64,000 bases of DNA, taken from positions 1 to 64,000 of the forward strand of contig DPDG01000027.1 of assembly GCA_003526375.1 (NCBI GenBank), given 5' to 3'. Of this stretch, positions 52,044 through 60,868 are shown one piece after another. Every line of letters starts with the position of its first letter. The first letter of the stretch is position 1. Position numbers and translations under genes: made by a program. This DNA comes from Lentisphaeria bacterium. Lineage in GTDB: Bacteria > Verrucomicrobiota > Lentisphaeria > Victivallales > UBA1829. The notes below the pieces were generated by a model. That model was not told the DNA's origin. It worked only from the letters and a program-made list of their open reading frames with translations, and searched no databases.

Positions 52044-52071
52044 TTGACAAGACGCAATAGCAGAGTATGTT
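52044..52071 (+). promoter_or_regulatory. Promoter of the TolC-like gene
   Basis: TTGACA (52044-52049), 16-bp spacer, TATGTT (52066-52071). The boxes and spacing are identical to those of the RIC/mscS promoter. Confidence 0.65.
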
Positions 52072-52099
52072 ATAAAGAGAATCAAACCCGGGGGGGGAT

Positions 52100-53536
52100 A
52101 TGATGAAACCATTCTTTATTTGTACGGTTTTTCTGTTTTTTCTTGTATTTGCGGCAGGCTGTTATTCCTATACGCCGCCATCGCCGGTTCTGCTCGGCGC
52201 GAAATATACGTCCGCCAATCGTGCGGCAACCGATCAGATCCTGCGGGAAACAAAAAAACTTTCCCTCATGGATGCAAAACATATCGCACAGCTCAACAAT
52301 CAGAACTATCTTGCCGCTTATCATGCGGTCAATGCCGCAAGAATGCGTTACTATCAGGCGCTCGGCGCCTATGCGCCGGAAATTCATCTCGGCAGTACCG
52401 TCGGACAGGATATGCAATGGAACAGCAGCAGGGTCAATCCGCCCATGACGAATGCCGCCGGACGCGACATCTCTTTCAAAGTCAACAGCTCCGTGACGGC
52501 GTCATGGCTGCTGTTCGACGGTTTTGCCCGTTATCTGAATGTAAAAGCCATGCAGAGCGAAGTCAGGAAGCAGACCGCAATGCAGTACAAGGTGCTCTGC
52601 ATGCTCCGCCGCGCTGTGGCATATGCCTATTACGATATCCAGATGGCGCAGGAAGTCGAACGGATCCAGAGGGAAAATATCGAGTTCCAGAACCGGTTTT
52701 ATCAAATGGTCAAACCTGAATGGGAACAGGGCAAACGCCCGGAGGACGAAGTGCTGAACTTCAGTATTCTGAGCGGTCTGGCGCAGACGGGATTGATCGC
52801 GGCACAGTATCAGGGAAATGTCGCCAACTATTCGCTTGCCCGGCTGATGGGATACTCCGAGGGAGAACTGCCTTCGGAGGTGGAAGTGCATCCTTTCGAA
52901 GACAATATCCGCCAGATGTATTACAGCGTGGAAATGTGCCTGGACATTGCCCTTGCGAACAGTCCTGAAATGCACATCATGCAGCAGCTTCTCAAAATTG
53001 CCGAATACAATAAATACCGGAGTTACAGCGCCTATTTTCCGGTTGTCTATGCGGAGGCGGGATACGGCAGCACACAGATGCGGACACAATACAAGGCATT
53101 CAAGGATTCCCATTCCTCTTTCAGCAACAACTCGCTTTCCTACGGAGTCCACGCCGACTGGCTGGTGTTCGACGGCTTCGCCCGTTACAACGCCATGCGT
53201 GAAATGCAGACCATGTTTGCAGTCGCCCAGTTCAATATGGCGGAGACTTATCTCCAGATCATCAATGAGATCCGTTCCGCTTATGCAAATTATGAGAACA
53301 ATCTCAAACAGGTCAGAATCTACCGCAATCTGCTGAAAAAGGCGAAGAAACAGCGCGACCTCGTTGCGGAACGCTATAAGAAATACCATGCGTCCGTTGA
53401 CCGCATCGACAAGGTTCAGGCTTATTATATTGACATCCAGCTCCAGAATGCGGCGGTGATCACCGACTTCAATAAATCGGTCGCCCAACTGGAGGCTGTC
53501 ATGTGCATTGATATCTATGCCAGAGAACGGGAATAA
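52100..53536 (+). CDS. TolC-like outer-membrane efflux lipoprotein
   Basis: 478 residues; ATGATG at 52100, with a G-rich ribosome site that suits the second ATG. The lipobox is LVFAAGC. The two structural repeats of the outer-membrane efflux protein family are visible. Each has a helical hairpin (YLAAYHAVNAARMRYYQALGAYAPEI; MHIMQQLLKIAEYNKYRSYSAYFPVV) followed by beta strands (ASWLLFDGFARYLN; ADWLVFDGFARYNA). It forms the outer-membrane exit duct for an RND or type I exporter. No pump gene is adjacent; the RND pair at 25847-30045 lacks such a channel and is a possible partner. Confidence 0.92.
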   Translation: MMKPFFICTVFLFFLVFAAGCYSYTPPSPVLLGAKYTSANRAATDQILRETKKLSLMDAKHIAQLNNQNYLAAYHAVNAARMRYYQALGAYAPEIHLGSTVGQDMQWNSSRVNPPMTNAAGRDISFKVNSSVTASWLLFDGFARYLNVKAMQSEVRKQTAMQYKVLCMLRRAVAYAYYDIQMAQEVERIQRENIEFQNRFYQMVKPEWEQGKRPEDEVLNFSILSGLAQTGLIAAQYQGNVANYSLARLMGYSEGELPSEVEVHPFEDNIRQMYYSVEMCLDIALANSPEMHIMQQLLKIAEYNKYRSYSAYFPVVYAEAGYGSTQMRTQYKAFKDSHSSFSNNSLSYGVHADWLVFDGFARYNAMREMQTMFAVAQFNMAETYLQIINEIRSAYANYENNLKQVRIYRNLLKKAKKQRDLVAERYKKYHASVDRIDKVQAYYIDIQLQNAAVITDFNKSVAQLEAVMCIDIYARERE

Positions 53537-53544
53537 CCGGAAAG

Positions 53545-54027
53545 CTACCTGATCAATACTGCCGCGGCGCGTGCCTCCATCCCCTCAAGCCGTCCGATAA
53601 ACCCCATCCCTTCATTCGTTTTCGCCTTGATCGAAACCCGTTCCTCCGGCAGAGACAATGCGGAGGAAAGAGATTCTTTCATTGCCGGAATATGAGGCGC
53701 CAGTTTCGGTTTCTGCGCAATGAGCGTCAGGTCGATATTGGAAATCCGCCACGCGGAAAATGCCGGATGCGCAAGAGTTTCCCGCAGTAATTCCATGCTG
53801 TCCGCACCCTGATACCTCGGGTCCGTGTCAGGGAAAAAATGACCGATATCGCCGAGAGCCAGCGCACCGATCAACGCATCGATCAGCGCATGGACGGCAA
53901 CATCCGCGTCACTGTGCCCGAGGAGTCCCCTTTCATACGGAATTTTCACCCCGCAGAGAATCAGCGGACGCCCTTCCGTAAAGCGGTGCACGTCGCAGCC
54001 CTGACCGATCCGGATATCTGAAATCAT
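53545..54027 (-). CDS. ispF: 2-C-methyl-D-erythritol 2,4-cyclodiphosphate synthase
   Basis: 160 residues from ATG 54027 (AAGGGGAA 6 bp upstream); the longer frame to 54168 overlaps the preceding gene. IspF motifs: RIGQGCDVHRF (metal-binding Asp and His), GLLGHSDADVAVHALIDALIGA, FPDTDPRYQGADS, and KAKTNEGMGFIGRLEGMEARA at the C-terminus. It is a cytoplasmic enzyme of the MEP isoprenoid pathway. It starts 11 bp after a small membrane protein gene and converges on the TolC-like gene. Confidence 0.96.
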   Translation of the reverse strand: MISDIRIGQGCDVHRFTEGRPLILCGVKIPYERGLLGHSDADVAVHALIDALIGALALGDIGHFFPDTDPRYQGADSMELLRETLAHPAFSAWRISNIDLTLIAQKPKLAPHIPAMKESLSSALSLPEERVSIKAKTNEGMGFIGRLEGMEARAAAVLIR

Positions 54028-54038
54028 AGCATTCCCCT

Positions 54039-54362
54039 TTAAATGACGGTATTCATCAGATAGTTCATGATAAGAAAAGAAAACACCGCGATTCCGCCGG
54101 CAAGCAGAGCGCCGAGCCATGTCTTGATGATGAATCCGATCAGGCACATCGCGGCGGTATAGGCACACGTCAGAATCGAAAGAATCAGCCCTGTCACCAT
54201 CGACAGGTGCAGCATCGCGAAATAAAAGTGCGACCAGAAAGAATGGAACTCGACATTCGGGCGGAATCCGCCGCCGTCCAGATAAATGAACATGGCGGCG
54301 AGTGCGGCAATCGCGATCGTGACGATTGCGGGAAACATGAACAATGAAAACAGAAGTCTCAT
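54039..54362 (-). CDS. Small integral membrane protein, 107 residues
   Basis: It has three predicted membrane helices (~3-25, 45-70, 75-103: LFMFPAIVTIAIAALAAMFIYL; FAMLHLSMVTGLILSILTCAYTAAM; WLGALLAGGIAVFSFLIMNYL) with short loops. No family is recognised. GGGAAAA precedes the ATG. It is followed after 11 bp by ispF and is probably co-transcribed with it. Confidence 0.7.
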   Translation of the reverse strand: MRLLFSLFMFPAIVTIAIAALAAMFIYLDGGGFRPNVEFHSFWSHFYFAMLHLSMVTGLILSILTCAYTAAMCLIGFIIKTWLGALLAGGIAVFSFLIMNYLMNTVI

Positions 54363-54441
54363 TTTTCCCGTTTCCCTCTCAATCTGTTGAAATACATACG
54401 GAATTCAGGCGGAAAAAGTCTGAACCCCGTATCAGAAAATC

Positions 54442-55941
54442 CTATGCTTCCGGTGTATAGTTCGGAGCATCCTTGAGCATCAGAATGTCGTGCGGATGCG
54501 CCTCGCGGAGAGCGGCTCCGCTGACACGGATGAATTTCGAGGTTTCGCGCAGGGTCGGAAGATCACGCGCACCGCAATAGCCGAGAGAATAGCGGAGCCC
54601 GCCCGCAAACTGGTGAATGACCTCCCAGAGCGGACCTCTGTAAGGCACCATGCCCTCCACCCCCTGAGGCACCAGTTTCTTGGAATCGTCCACATCGGAC
54701 TGCCCGTAACGTTCACGGCTGCCTTTGGAGGTCTTCATCGCCTCAAGGCTGCCCATGCCGCGATAGACAACGAAACGTCTTCCGTGGTGAATGATTTTTT
54801 CGCCGGGGCTTTCCAGTGTTCCCGCGAGAACCGATCCCATCATGACGGACGATGCGCCAATCGCCAGAGCTTTCGCAACATCGCCGGACTGCTTGATTCC
54901 GCCGTCCGCAATGATCGGCACTCTGCCTCCGACCGCCTTGACCGCCTGATAAACAGCCGTCACCTGCGGAGTGCCGACACCGGCGACAACACGCGTCGTG
55001 CAGATGGAACCGGGTCCGATACCGACCTTGATCGCATCCGCTCCCGCCTCGACCAGAGCCTCCGCCGCCGCGGCAGTTGCAATATTCCCGGCGACAATGT
55101 CGAGTTCGGGATATTCTTTCTTGAACAGCCTGATCGTCTCAATCACGCCCTTGCTGTGCCCATGCGCCGTATCAATGACCAGAGCATCCACATCGGCTTC
55201 CGCAAGTGCTGCGGCACGTTCATAATCATAGGGGCTGATCGCCGCGGCAACCCGGAGTCTGTGCTCGGAATCACGGTTGTAGGCGGGTTCTTCCTTTTCA
55301 ATCAGGGTGCTGACATCCTGAAAACTGTAAAGTCCCCTGAGATTGCCTTCCTTGTCGACGATCGGGAGTTTGCCGACTTTGTTTTTGCGCATGATGTCGA
55401 ACGCTTCCTCCAGCTGTGTGCCGGTGGGGGCAGTTACCAGTTGCGTCGTCATGACGTCCTTCAGCTTCTGGGAATAATCCGTCAGGAATTTGATATCGCG
55501 GGAAGTCAGGATGCCGACCAGCTTACCGTCGGAGTTGACGATCGGAAAACCGGAGAAGGAATACTGTTTCTCGGTTTTTTCCTTGAGCATTTCGCCAAGC
55601 GTCGCATTCTCATCGAAAACAACCGGTTTGCGGATCAGCCCGTTCAGATACTGCTTGACTTTACGGACCTCGTCCGCCTGAAGCGCAGGAGTCAGATTCT
55701 TGTGAATCACGCCGATGCCGCCGAGCTTTGCCATGGCAATCGCCATTTCGCTTTCCGTCACCGTATCCATGGCGGCGCTGATGAAAGGGACATTGAGCTT
55801 GATGTTTTTGGAGAAATAGGTGGAGATATCCGCCTGATCCGGCAGAAAGTCCGCATATTGAGTCAGCAGTGAGATGTCGTCAAAGGTAAGACCTTCGAAT
55901 TCGAACTTGGACATGAATTGATCCAGATAAAGATTGCCCAT
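54442..55941 (-). CDS. guaB: Inosine-5'-monophosphate dehydrogenase
   Basis: 499 residues from ATG 55941 (GGAG 8 bp upstream). The TIM barrel is interrupted by two CBS domains (~105-230: LKDVMTTQLVTAPTGTQLEEAF ... GKLPIVDKEGNLRGL). The active-site loop Cys is in GIGPGSICTTRVVAGVG and the flap motif is RGMGSLEAM...SRERYGQ. It oxidises IMP to XMP, the step before GuaA. It has its own promoter with a 5' leader hairpin and is divergent from a glycosyltransferase gene. Confidence 0.97.
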   Translation of the reverse strand: MGNLYLDQFMSKFEFEGLTFDDISLLTQYADFLPDQADISTYFSKNIKLNVPFISAAMDTVTESEMAIAMAKLGGIGVIHKNLTPALQADEVRKVKQYLNGLIRKPVVFDENATLGEMLKEKTEKQYSFSGFPIVNSDGKLVGILTSRDIKFLTDYSQKLKDVMTTQLVTAPTGTQLEEAFDIMRKNKVGKLPIVDKEGNLRGLYSFQDVSTLIEKEEPAYNRDSEHRLRVAAAISPYDYERAAALAEADVDALVIDTAHGHSKGVIETIRLFKKEYPELDIVAGNIATAAAAEALVEAGADAIKVGIGPGSICTTRVVAGVGTPQVTAVYQAVKAVGGRVPIIADGGIKQSGDVAKALAIGASSVMMGSVLAGTLESPGEKIIHHGRRFVVYRGMGSLEAMKTSKGSRERYGQSDVDDSKKLVPQGVEGMVPYRGPLWEVIHQFAGGLRYSLGYCGARDLPTLRETSKFIRVSGAALREAHPHDILMLKDAPNYTPEA

Positions 55942-55977
55942 TTTACTTCTCCATAATTGAGTGTGGGCCGCGGGTGC

Positions 55978-55996
55978 GGCAAATTTTTCATTTGCC
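55978..55996 (-). promoter_or_regulatory. Hairpin at the 5' end of the guaB transcript
   Basis: GGCAAAT and ATTTGCC form a perfect 7-bp stem with a 5-base loop. It lies 5 bp downstream of the -10 box, so it should be at the extreme 5' end of the mRNA. It may stabilise the transcript or affect guaB expression. Confidence 0.5.
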
Positions 55997-56001
55997 ATTG
56001 T

Positions 56002-56029
56002 AATGTATCATAAAATGCTTTTTTTTCAA
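56002..56029 (-). promoter_or_regulatory. Promoter of guaB
   Basis: TTGAAA (56029-56024), 16-bp spacer, TACATT (56007-56002) on the minus strand. Confidence 0.6.
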
Positions 56030-56048
56030 ATTCAGAAGGGAAAAAACT

Positions 56049-56076
56049 TTGTAAAAATACAATGCGGCACTAAATT
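56049..56076 (+). promoter_or_regulatory. Promoter of the glycosyltransferase gene
   Basis: TTGTAA (56049-56054), 16-bp spacer, TAAATT (56071-56076), 37 bp before the ATG at 56114. It is back to back with the guaB promoter. Confidence 0.5.
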
Positions 56077-56113
56077 AGACCGTTTATTTTTTAACAGTCG
56101 GAAAGAACCTGAT

Positions 56114-57502
56114 ATGACCAGACTATATGCGTTTTTGAAGAAAAGCCCTTTGGAAAACAACCGGAAAATCCTGATCGCGGCTCTCTGTCTGCTTGTGATT
56201 GCCGGCATGGTGCCACGAATTTACGGATTGATCCGTCTGCCTCATGAGTTTTTTCATAACGACGGCAATGAGTACCGGGACATTTCGGAACAGCTTTACA
56301 AGGGCAACGGCTTTTCCGTTACCTCCTACCGCTGGTACGAGGCGGTGCCTCCCGACCGCACAAGTGATCTGCATACGGATTTCAGCCGCCCTCCGCTTCT
56401 GCCTCTCCTGGGAGCAGGGCTTTATTTCCTGCCGTTTGACTGGACCGTATCCGCGAAAGTCACAACCGTTCTTCTGAGCGTAATCTGCATCCTGATGACT
56501 TTCCTGCTCGGAAAGGAAATTTTCTCCAGCAGCACCGTCGGTTTTCTTGCCGCCGCAATCTACACATTCTACCCATATTCCATTTATCACTCTTTATGCT
56601 GGTCCTCGGAAAATCTCTTTCTGGTTTTCCTCTGCGCCTCCTACCTTTTCCTGTGCCGGTGCATCCGCCGCTCCTTTGCATGGAAATACGCCGCACTGTG
56701 CGGCGCCATGCTGGCGCTCGCTGTCCTCACCCGTCCGCAGGGAATCATGCTTTTTCTGCTTTTCGGGCTTTGCGGAGGAATTTACTTTCTCCGGCGGAAG
56801 GAAGCACGCATATCCGTTTTCAGAAGCGCGGCGGCATTCGGGCTTGCCGGACTGCTTGTATTTCTGCCGTGGATGATCCGCAACCAGCGCGCCGCCGGAA
56901 TACCCTCGCCGCTCTCTTTTTACGGGCCGTATTCCTTTTCCCAGGCTTCGAGCGATGTCTCTTACATGACTTACCGTTATGTGGATACACCCGAATATAA
57001 AGAGCGGACAGACCTTGCATGGAACACATTTCATGACGAAAAGGTGAAACTGCTGGGAGAAAAGAAAATCTATTCTCTTGTCGATGCCAATCCGTATTGG
57101 AAGAAATGGGCATGGGAATACATCCGCGAGAATCCGGGTAAAATGGCTTTTATCGTGTGGAACAGAGTCCGGCACTGTTTCAGGGCGGCTCCGAATGCGG
57201 CGGCAGTTTCAAATACAATCGTAATCTGCTTCAGAATATACTTCGTCTGCTTTCTTGCACTTTTCCTCTGCGGAATATGGTTTGCAAGAAAAAACATATG
57301 TGCCATGCTCCTGTTGCTGTCTCCTGCAAGTGCCGTGGTTCTTGCAGTTCCTTTTCTGATGATCCTGCGTTACCGTTACCCGTTCTTCGCTCCGTTCGCG
57401 TCCATTTTTGCGGCTTACGGACTCTGCCGGCTGGTTCAATGTTTTGCAGAACGGAAAAGAAGAGCATTGCAGACATCTTTGGAAAACAGCCAGACACCGT
57501 AG
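56114..57502 (+). CDS. GT39/ArnT-like membrane glycosyltransferase
   Basis: 462 residues from ATG 56114; the frame extends to 55961 but through the promoter. A first membrane helix (ILIAALCLLVIAGMVPRIYG) is followed by the acidic loop FHNDGNEYRDISEQLYKG, the GT-C catalytic-site pattern, and then about ten more helices. Such enzymes move a sugar from a polyprenyl-phosphate carrier to lipid, protein or glycan on the periplasmic side. Acceptor and donor are unknown. Its 3' end overlaps the oppositely oriented gene by 67 bp. Confidence 0.85.
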   Translation: MTRLYAFLKKSPLENNRKILIAALCLLVIAGMVPRIYGLIRLPHEFFHNDGNEYRDISEQLYKGNGFSVTSYRWYEAVPPDRTSDLHTDFSRPPLLPLLGAGLYFLPFDWTVSAKVTTVLLSVICILMTFLLGKEIFSSSTVGFLAAAIYTFYPYSIYHSLCWSSENLFLVFLCASYLFLCRCIRRSFAWKYAALCGAMLALAVLTRPQGIMLFLLFGLCGGIYFLRRKEARISVFRSAAAFGLAGLLVFLPWMIRNQRAAGIPSPLSFYGPYSFSQASSDVSYMTYRYVDTPEYKERTDLAWNTFHDEKVKLLGEKKIYSLVDANPYWKKWAWEYIRENPGKMAFIVWNRVRHCFRAAPNAAAVSNTIVICFRIYFVCFLALFLCGIWFARKNICAMLLLLSPASAVVLAVPFLMILRYRYPFFAPFASIFAAYGLCRLVQCFAERKRRALQTSLENSQTP

Positions 57503-59388
57503 ACCAGCAGAAGCAGGGAAAGCCCCCACAGCAGTTCGCCGCTCCCGATGAAAAACAGGGAAAAAGCGGCAATCCAGCAGCAGACAGGAACTGAAATCTT
57601 TCTGCGTATCGCCAGAAGTGTGGCTGCGAGGCAGATTCCCAGCGCGGCCATGCAGATCAGGAACCATGCGTCCATGTGCGCGGCATTCGACATGCTGTGG
57701 TAAAGCCGTGTCGAAATGAACACGTGAAAATATGGATTATAAGCAAGAATCATCAGCAACAGCAATCCCGCCGCCCCCGCCAAAGTCCGCCTGTTCCATG
57801 TGACATTCCAGAACTCGCCGCAGCCGATCGCCGCGGCAAGCCCGAAAAGAGCCGGCAGGATGAAACGGATCGGACTTGCGGCAAAACAGACATAGCCACT
57901 GAAAAAGAGAGTCAGGGGAAGGGTCCACAGGATAAACAGAATACGTAATTTTCTCTCTTTCATGAAAATCATTGCCGCAATACCGAATGAAAAAAGCAGC
58001 AGATTGCATTTGACGAAATAGGTCATCCCCCCGCTCAAAAGAGTTTTCAGTTGAAATCCCTGGCTCGCGGTATCATGCAGGGCATACGGCCAGATGAATG
58101 GAGAGGAAAAGTCGCGCAGATTGACCAGGAACTGAATCAGGAACACAATCAGAAACGCCGCAAGGCAGAACACGGCATCCCGGAAAAGGATAAGACGTTT
58201 TTCCTGAAAAACATCCTTGTTGCTCTCCCAGAAAAGGAATGCAATCAGCGGGGCAAAAAAGATATTGTTGATCCGGATCAGGCACGCAAAGGCGAAAACA
58301 GCGGAAAGAAACATCATCCGCCATGTTCCCCGGGCGCGGAAAATTCCCAGCAGAATACATAGCAGGATAAAGAAATTCGAAGCAGGATCACTCATTGCAT
58401 TGCAACCGCTCCCTATCAATGTGTAATAGGTTTTGTAGGAGAGAAACAGGGCAGGCAAGTCAATCCAGATAGAGAAGAGACTGAGCGGAAAATTCTCATA
58501 GGGGAAAATAACGAAAGGAATCAGGGAAAGCCCGCAGAGAATATAAAACGTGCGACGCAGGGAAGCGGAAAAATGATACAGGATGATCCCGAGCATGACT
58601 GTGCAAAGCGGCATAATCACATATCCGTTGCATGCGGAGAGCAGTTCGCCGGCCTTCTGCATCCCCGCTTCGGAAATTCCCGTCAGGGAAAGAACCGGCG
58701 AAATCAGCAGCGGATAGCCGACCGTATAATTCCATGCCTCCGTTGTCCCGTGGAACAATTCACAGGCAATCCTGAAATAAGCTCTTTCATCCGTCAGCCG
58801 AATCTGGACACTGTTTCCGAGATAGAGCCACGCTGCGAGAAAAAACTGTTTCAGAAATACAATCAGGTACATGGTAAGAACAAACCCCCCGGCACTGCTT
58901 CGCCCGCCATGCGCAAATGGTTTCCTGAGAATCCGGCTGCCGAAAACAAAAGTCAGCAGCAACCCCAGAAGCGAAGACACCGCAACAGGCAGATGGCGTT
59001 CCTGCGTAAACGTAAAAACTTCTGTTTTACCGTCGATGACAAGCAGATCGGGCGACGCCCAGACCTCCTTTCCGTCTTCCATCCGAATCCGGTAGAAATT
59101 CAAAACGTATTCCGCGGGAAACCAGTGCCCGTTGTTGAATTCCCGCGGGAGATAAGGTACACGTTTCCATTCCAGTACCCGATAGGAAGCGGGCTTCTCT
59201 GTCATGCCAAGCTGTCCGGCGTCAGGAGAAGCGCCGTCAAAACAGGGTGTTTCATCCAGCAGGTAAACATTCCGGTTGCGGAACGTCTCATAAAGCGGCC
59301 CCAGGAACAGCGGAGCAAGAAAAAGAAGAGAGGCGAGAATCAGGAACAGTGTCCATTCCTTCCGAGTGCGTTCATTTCCGTCCGGCAT
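57436..59388 (-). CDS. GT-C-type polytopic membrane glycosyltransferase
   Basis: 650 residues, AAGGAGG 6 bp before the ATG. A first membrane helix (~12-33) is followed by a periplasmic domain (~35-135), a second helix, and then about twelve further helices. RLTDERAYFRIACELFHGTTEAWNYTVGYPLL matches the acidic first-loop pattern of GT39-like enzymes. It probably glycosylates an envelope component from a lipid-linked sugar. It starts 24 bp after the RsmB-like gene and ends inside the facing GT gene. Confidence 0.8.
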   Translation of the reverse strand: MPDGNERTRKEWTLFLILASLLFLAPLFLGPLYETFRNRNVYLLDETPCFDGASPDAGQLGMTEKPASYRVLEWKRVPYLPREFNNGHWFPAEYVLNFYRIRMEDGKEVWASPDLLVIDGKTEVFTFTQERHLPVAVSSLLGLLLTFVFGSRILRKPFAHGGRSSAGGFVLTMYLIVFLKQFFLAAWLYLGNSVQIRLTDERAYFRIACELFHGTTEAWNYTVGYPLLISPVLSLTGISEAGMQKAGELLSACNGYVIMPLCTVMLGIILYHFSASLRRTFYILCGLSLIPFVIFPYENFPLSLFSIWIDLPALFLSYKTYYTLIGSGCNAMSDPASNFFILLCILLGIFRARGTWRMMFLSAVFAFACLIRINNIFFAPLIAFLFWESNKDVFQEKRLILFRDAVFCLAAFLIVFLIQFLVNLRDFSSPFIWPYALHDTASQGFQLKTLLSGGMTYFVKCNLLLFSFGIAAMIFMKERKLRILFILWTLPLTLFFSGYVCFAASPIRFILPALFGLAAAIGCGEFWNVTWNRRTLAGAAGLLLLMILAYNPYFHVFISTRLYHSMSNAAHMDAWFLICMAALGICLAATLLAIRRKISVPVCCWIAAFSLFFIGSGELLWGLSLLLLVYGVWLFSKDVCNALLFRSAKH

Positions 59389-59412
59389 TGAAAACCTCCT
59401 TGCCTGTCAATA

Positions 59413-60753
59413 TTATATTCTGCGGAAACGCGCCGCGAACGAAGCATCGCAGTCGGCGTCCCACGGCATGATCTGCTGCATTCCGTGATTGAGCTCACCG
59501 GTCAGCGGATTCGGAAACGGTTCCAGTCTGAACTCGGGATGAGTCTCAAGAAACGCATTGACGACATCCGCGTTTTCCCGCCGGAACATGGAACAGGTCG
59601 CATAGACCAGAACCCCGCCGTGCCTGACCGCTTTCGACGCATGATCGAGAATCTCTTTTTGAGTCGCCGGCAGTTCCTCCAGCCACTCCGGCTGTGCAAT
59701 CCAGCGCGCATCGGGATTCCGTCTCCAGCGTCCGGAGGAACTGCACGGGGCATCGACCAGAACTCCGTTATAAAGATCACGCTTGCCCCGATCCGGTTCT
59801 TTTCCGTTCCATTCCGCGGTACGGATGTTCGGAAAGGCGGCGCGGGCGGCGCGCTTCTTCAAGTCAAGAAGCTTGTATTCACGGATATCCGTTGCGGTCA
59901 CGACGCCTTTGCGTTCCATGAGAGAGGCAAGCTGAAGCGCCTTTCCCCCGCCGCCGGAACAGGCATCCCACCAGATTTCACCGGGAGAAGGCATACACGC
60001 CAGCCCGATGCACTGCGAAGAAATATCCTGCAATTCAAAAAGCCCTTTCCGAAACGCCTCAATCGTATACAGATTCACATGGGCGTCCGCAATGGACAGC
60101 GCATTGGCAATACGGGCATGGGGCACCGCACGGAGCCCCTGTTTCGCAAGAGAGGCGGTCAGCCCGGAAATATCTTTTGTCTGTGCCCTGATCCACATCG
60201 GAGGGCGTGTCTGAAGTATCTCATAAAAACGCCCGTCGAACGGCGCCGCCAGTTCGGGCAATGCCCATTCCGGGACGGAGTCCGTGATTTCCGGCACATA
60301 TTCCGCCCCCGCGAGCGAAGCAAATGCCTTGAACCGTTCCAGAGGTTCTTCGATCTCTGACAGGGCATCGAAATCGTTTTCGGAAATGGAAACATGTTCG
60401 AGCCAGCAGCGGCAGACCTCATGGGTGAATCCCTCCAGAACCGATGCCCCCAGCATGTAAAGCGACAACGTATGCCCGGACGCGCGGATACTCCGATGTT
60501 CATGAAATGCGGCGCGAAGAAAACCGAACTGGCGGAATACGGAAAACACAACCTGGCTGATCAGCCGCCGGTCGCGGGAACCGAGCCGTTTGTCGTTTCT
60601 GAAATAACTGCTGACGAACTTATCCGCCGGAGTGGATTTTCCCAGCACCGCGTCAAGCGTCTGCGCAAGAACCGTCATACAGGTATTCGCCTGTGTCCTG
60701 ATCCGGGAAAAATTCATTTCCGGCGTTTTTTTCCTACCAATACTTTGATACAT
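59413..60753 (-). CDS. RsmB/NOP2-family rRNA m5C methyltransferase
   Basis: 446 residues with GAGG 5 bp before the ATG. An N-terminal NusB-like helical region (~20-130) is followed by a SAM-dependent domain: DACSGGGGKALQLASLM (SAM site, ~residue 265), VDAPCSSSGRWRRNPDARW (motif IV, PC cysteine), and VYATCSMFRRENADVV (motif VI, TC cysteine, catalytic). It methylates a cytosine of 16S rRNA, probably C967 if it is a true RsmB. The annotation could also be a related RsmF-type enzyme. Confidence 0.9.
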   Translation of the reverse strand: MYQSIGRKKTPEMNFSRIRTQANTCMTVLAQTLDAVLGKSTPADKFVSSYFRNDKRLGSRDRRLISQVVFSVFRQFGFLRAAFHEHRSIRASGHTLSLYMLGASVLEGFTHEVCRCWLEHVSISENDFDALSEIEEPLERFKAFASLAGAEYVPEITDSVPEWALPELAAPFDGRFYEILQTRPPMWIRAQTKDISGLTASLAKQGLRAVPHARIANALSIADAHVNLYTIEAFRKGLFELQDISSQCIGLACMPSPGEIWWDACSGGGGKALQLASLMERKGVVTATDIREYKLLDLKKRAARAAFPNIRTAEWNGKEPDRGKRDLYNGVLVDAPCSSSGRWRRNPDARWIAQPEWLEELPATQKEILDHASKAVRHGGVLVYATCSMFRRENADVVNAFLETHPEFRLEPFPNPLTGELNHGMQQIMPWDADCDASFAARFRRI

Positions 60754-60868
60754 TGCATCCTCTGTATTTTTTCAATGAAGATCATTAATATACAGCGGAA
60801 TGTGCAAAAAAAAAATTAAAAAATATATTTTCAGTGCCCCGTATTCCCTCCGGAGAAGGATATTTCCG

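Noticed and set aside
54490..55872. 460-codon plus-strand frame
   Set aside because: Antisense to guaB; amino-acid composition is that of a shadow frame.
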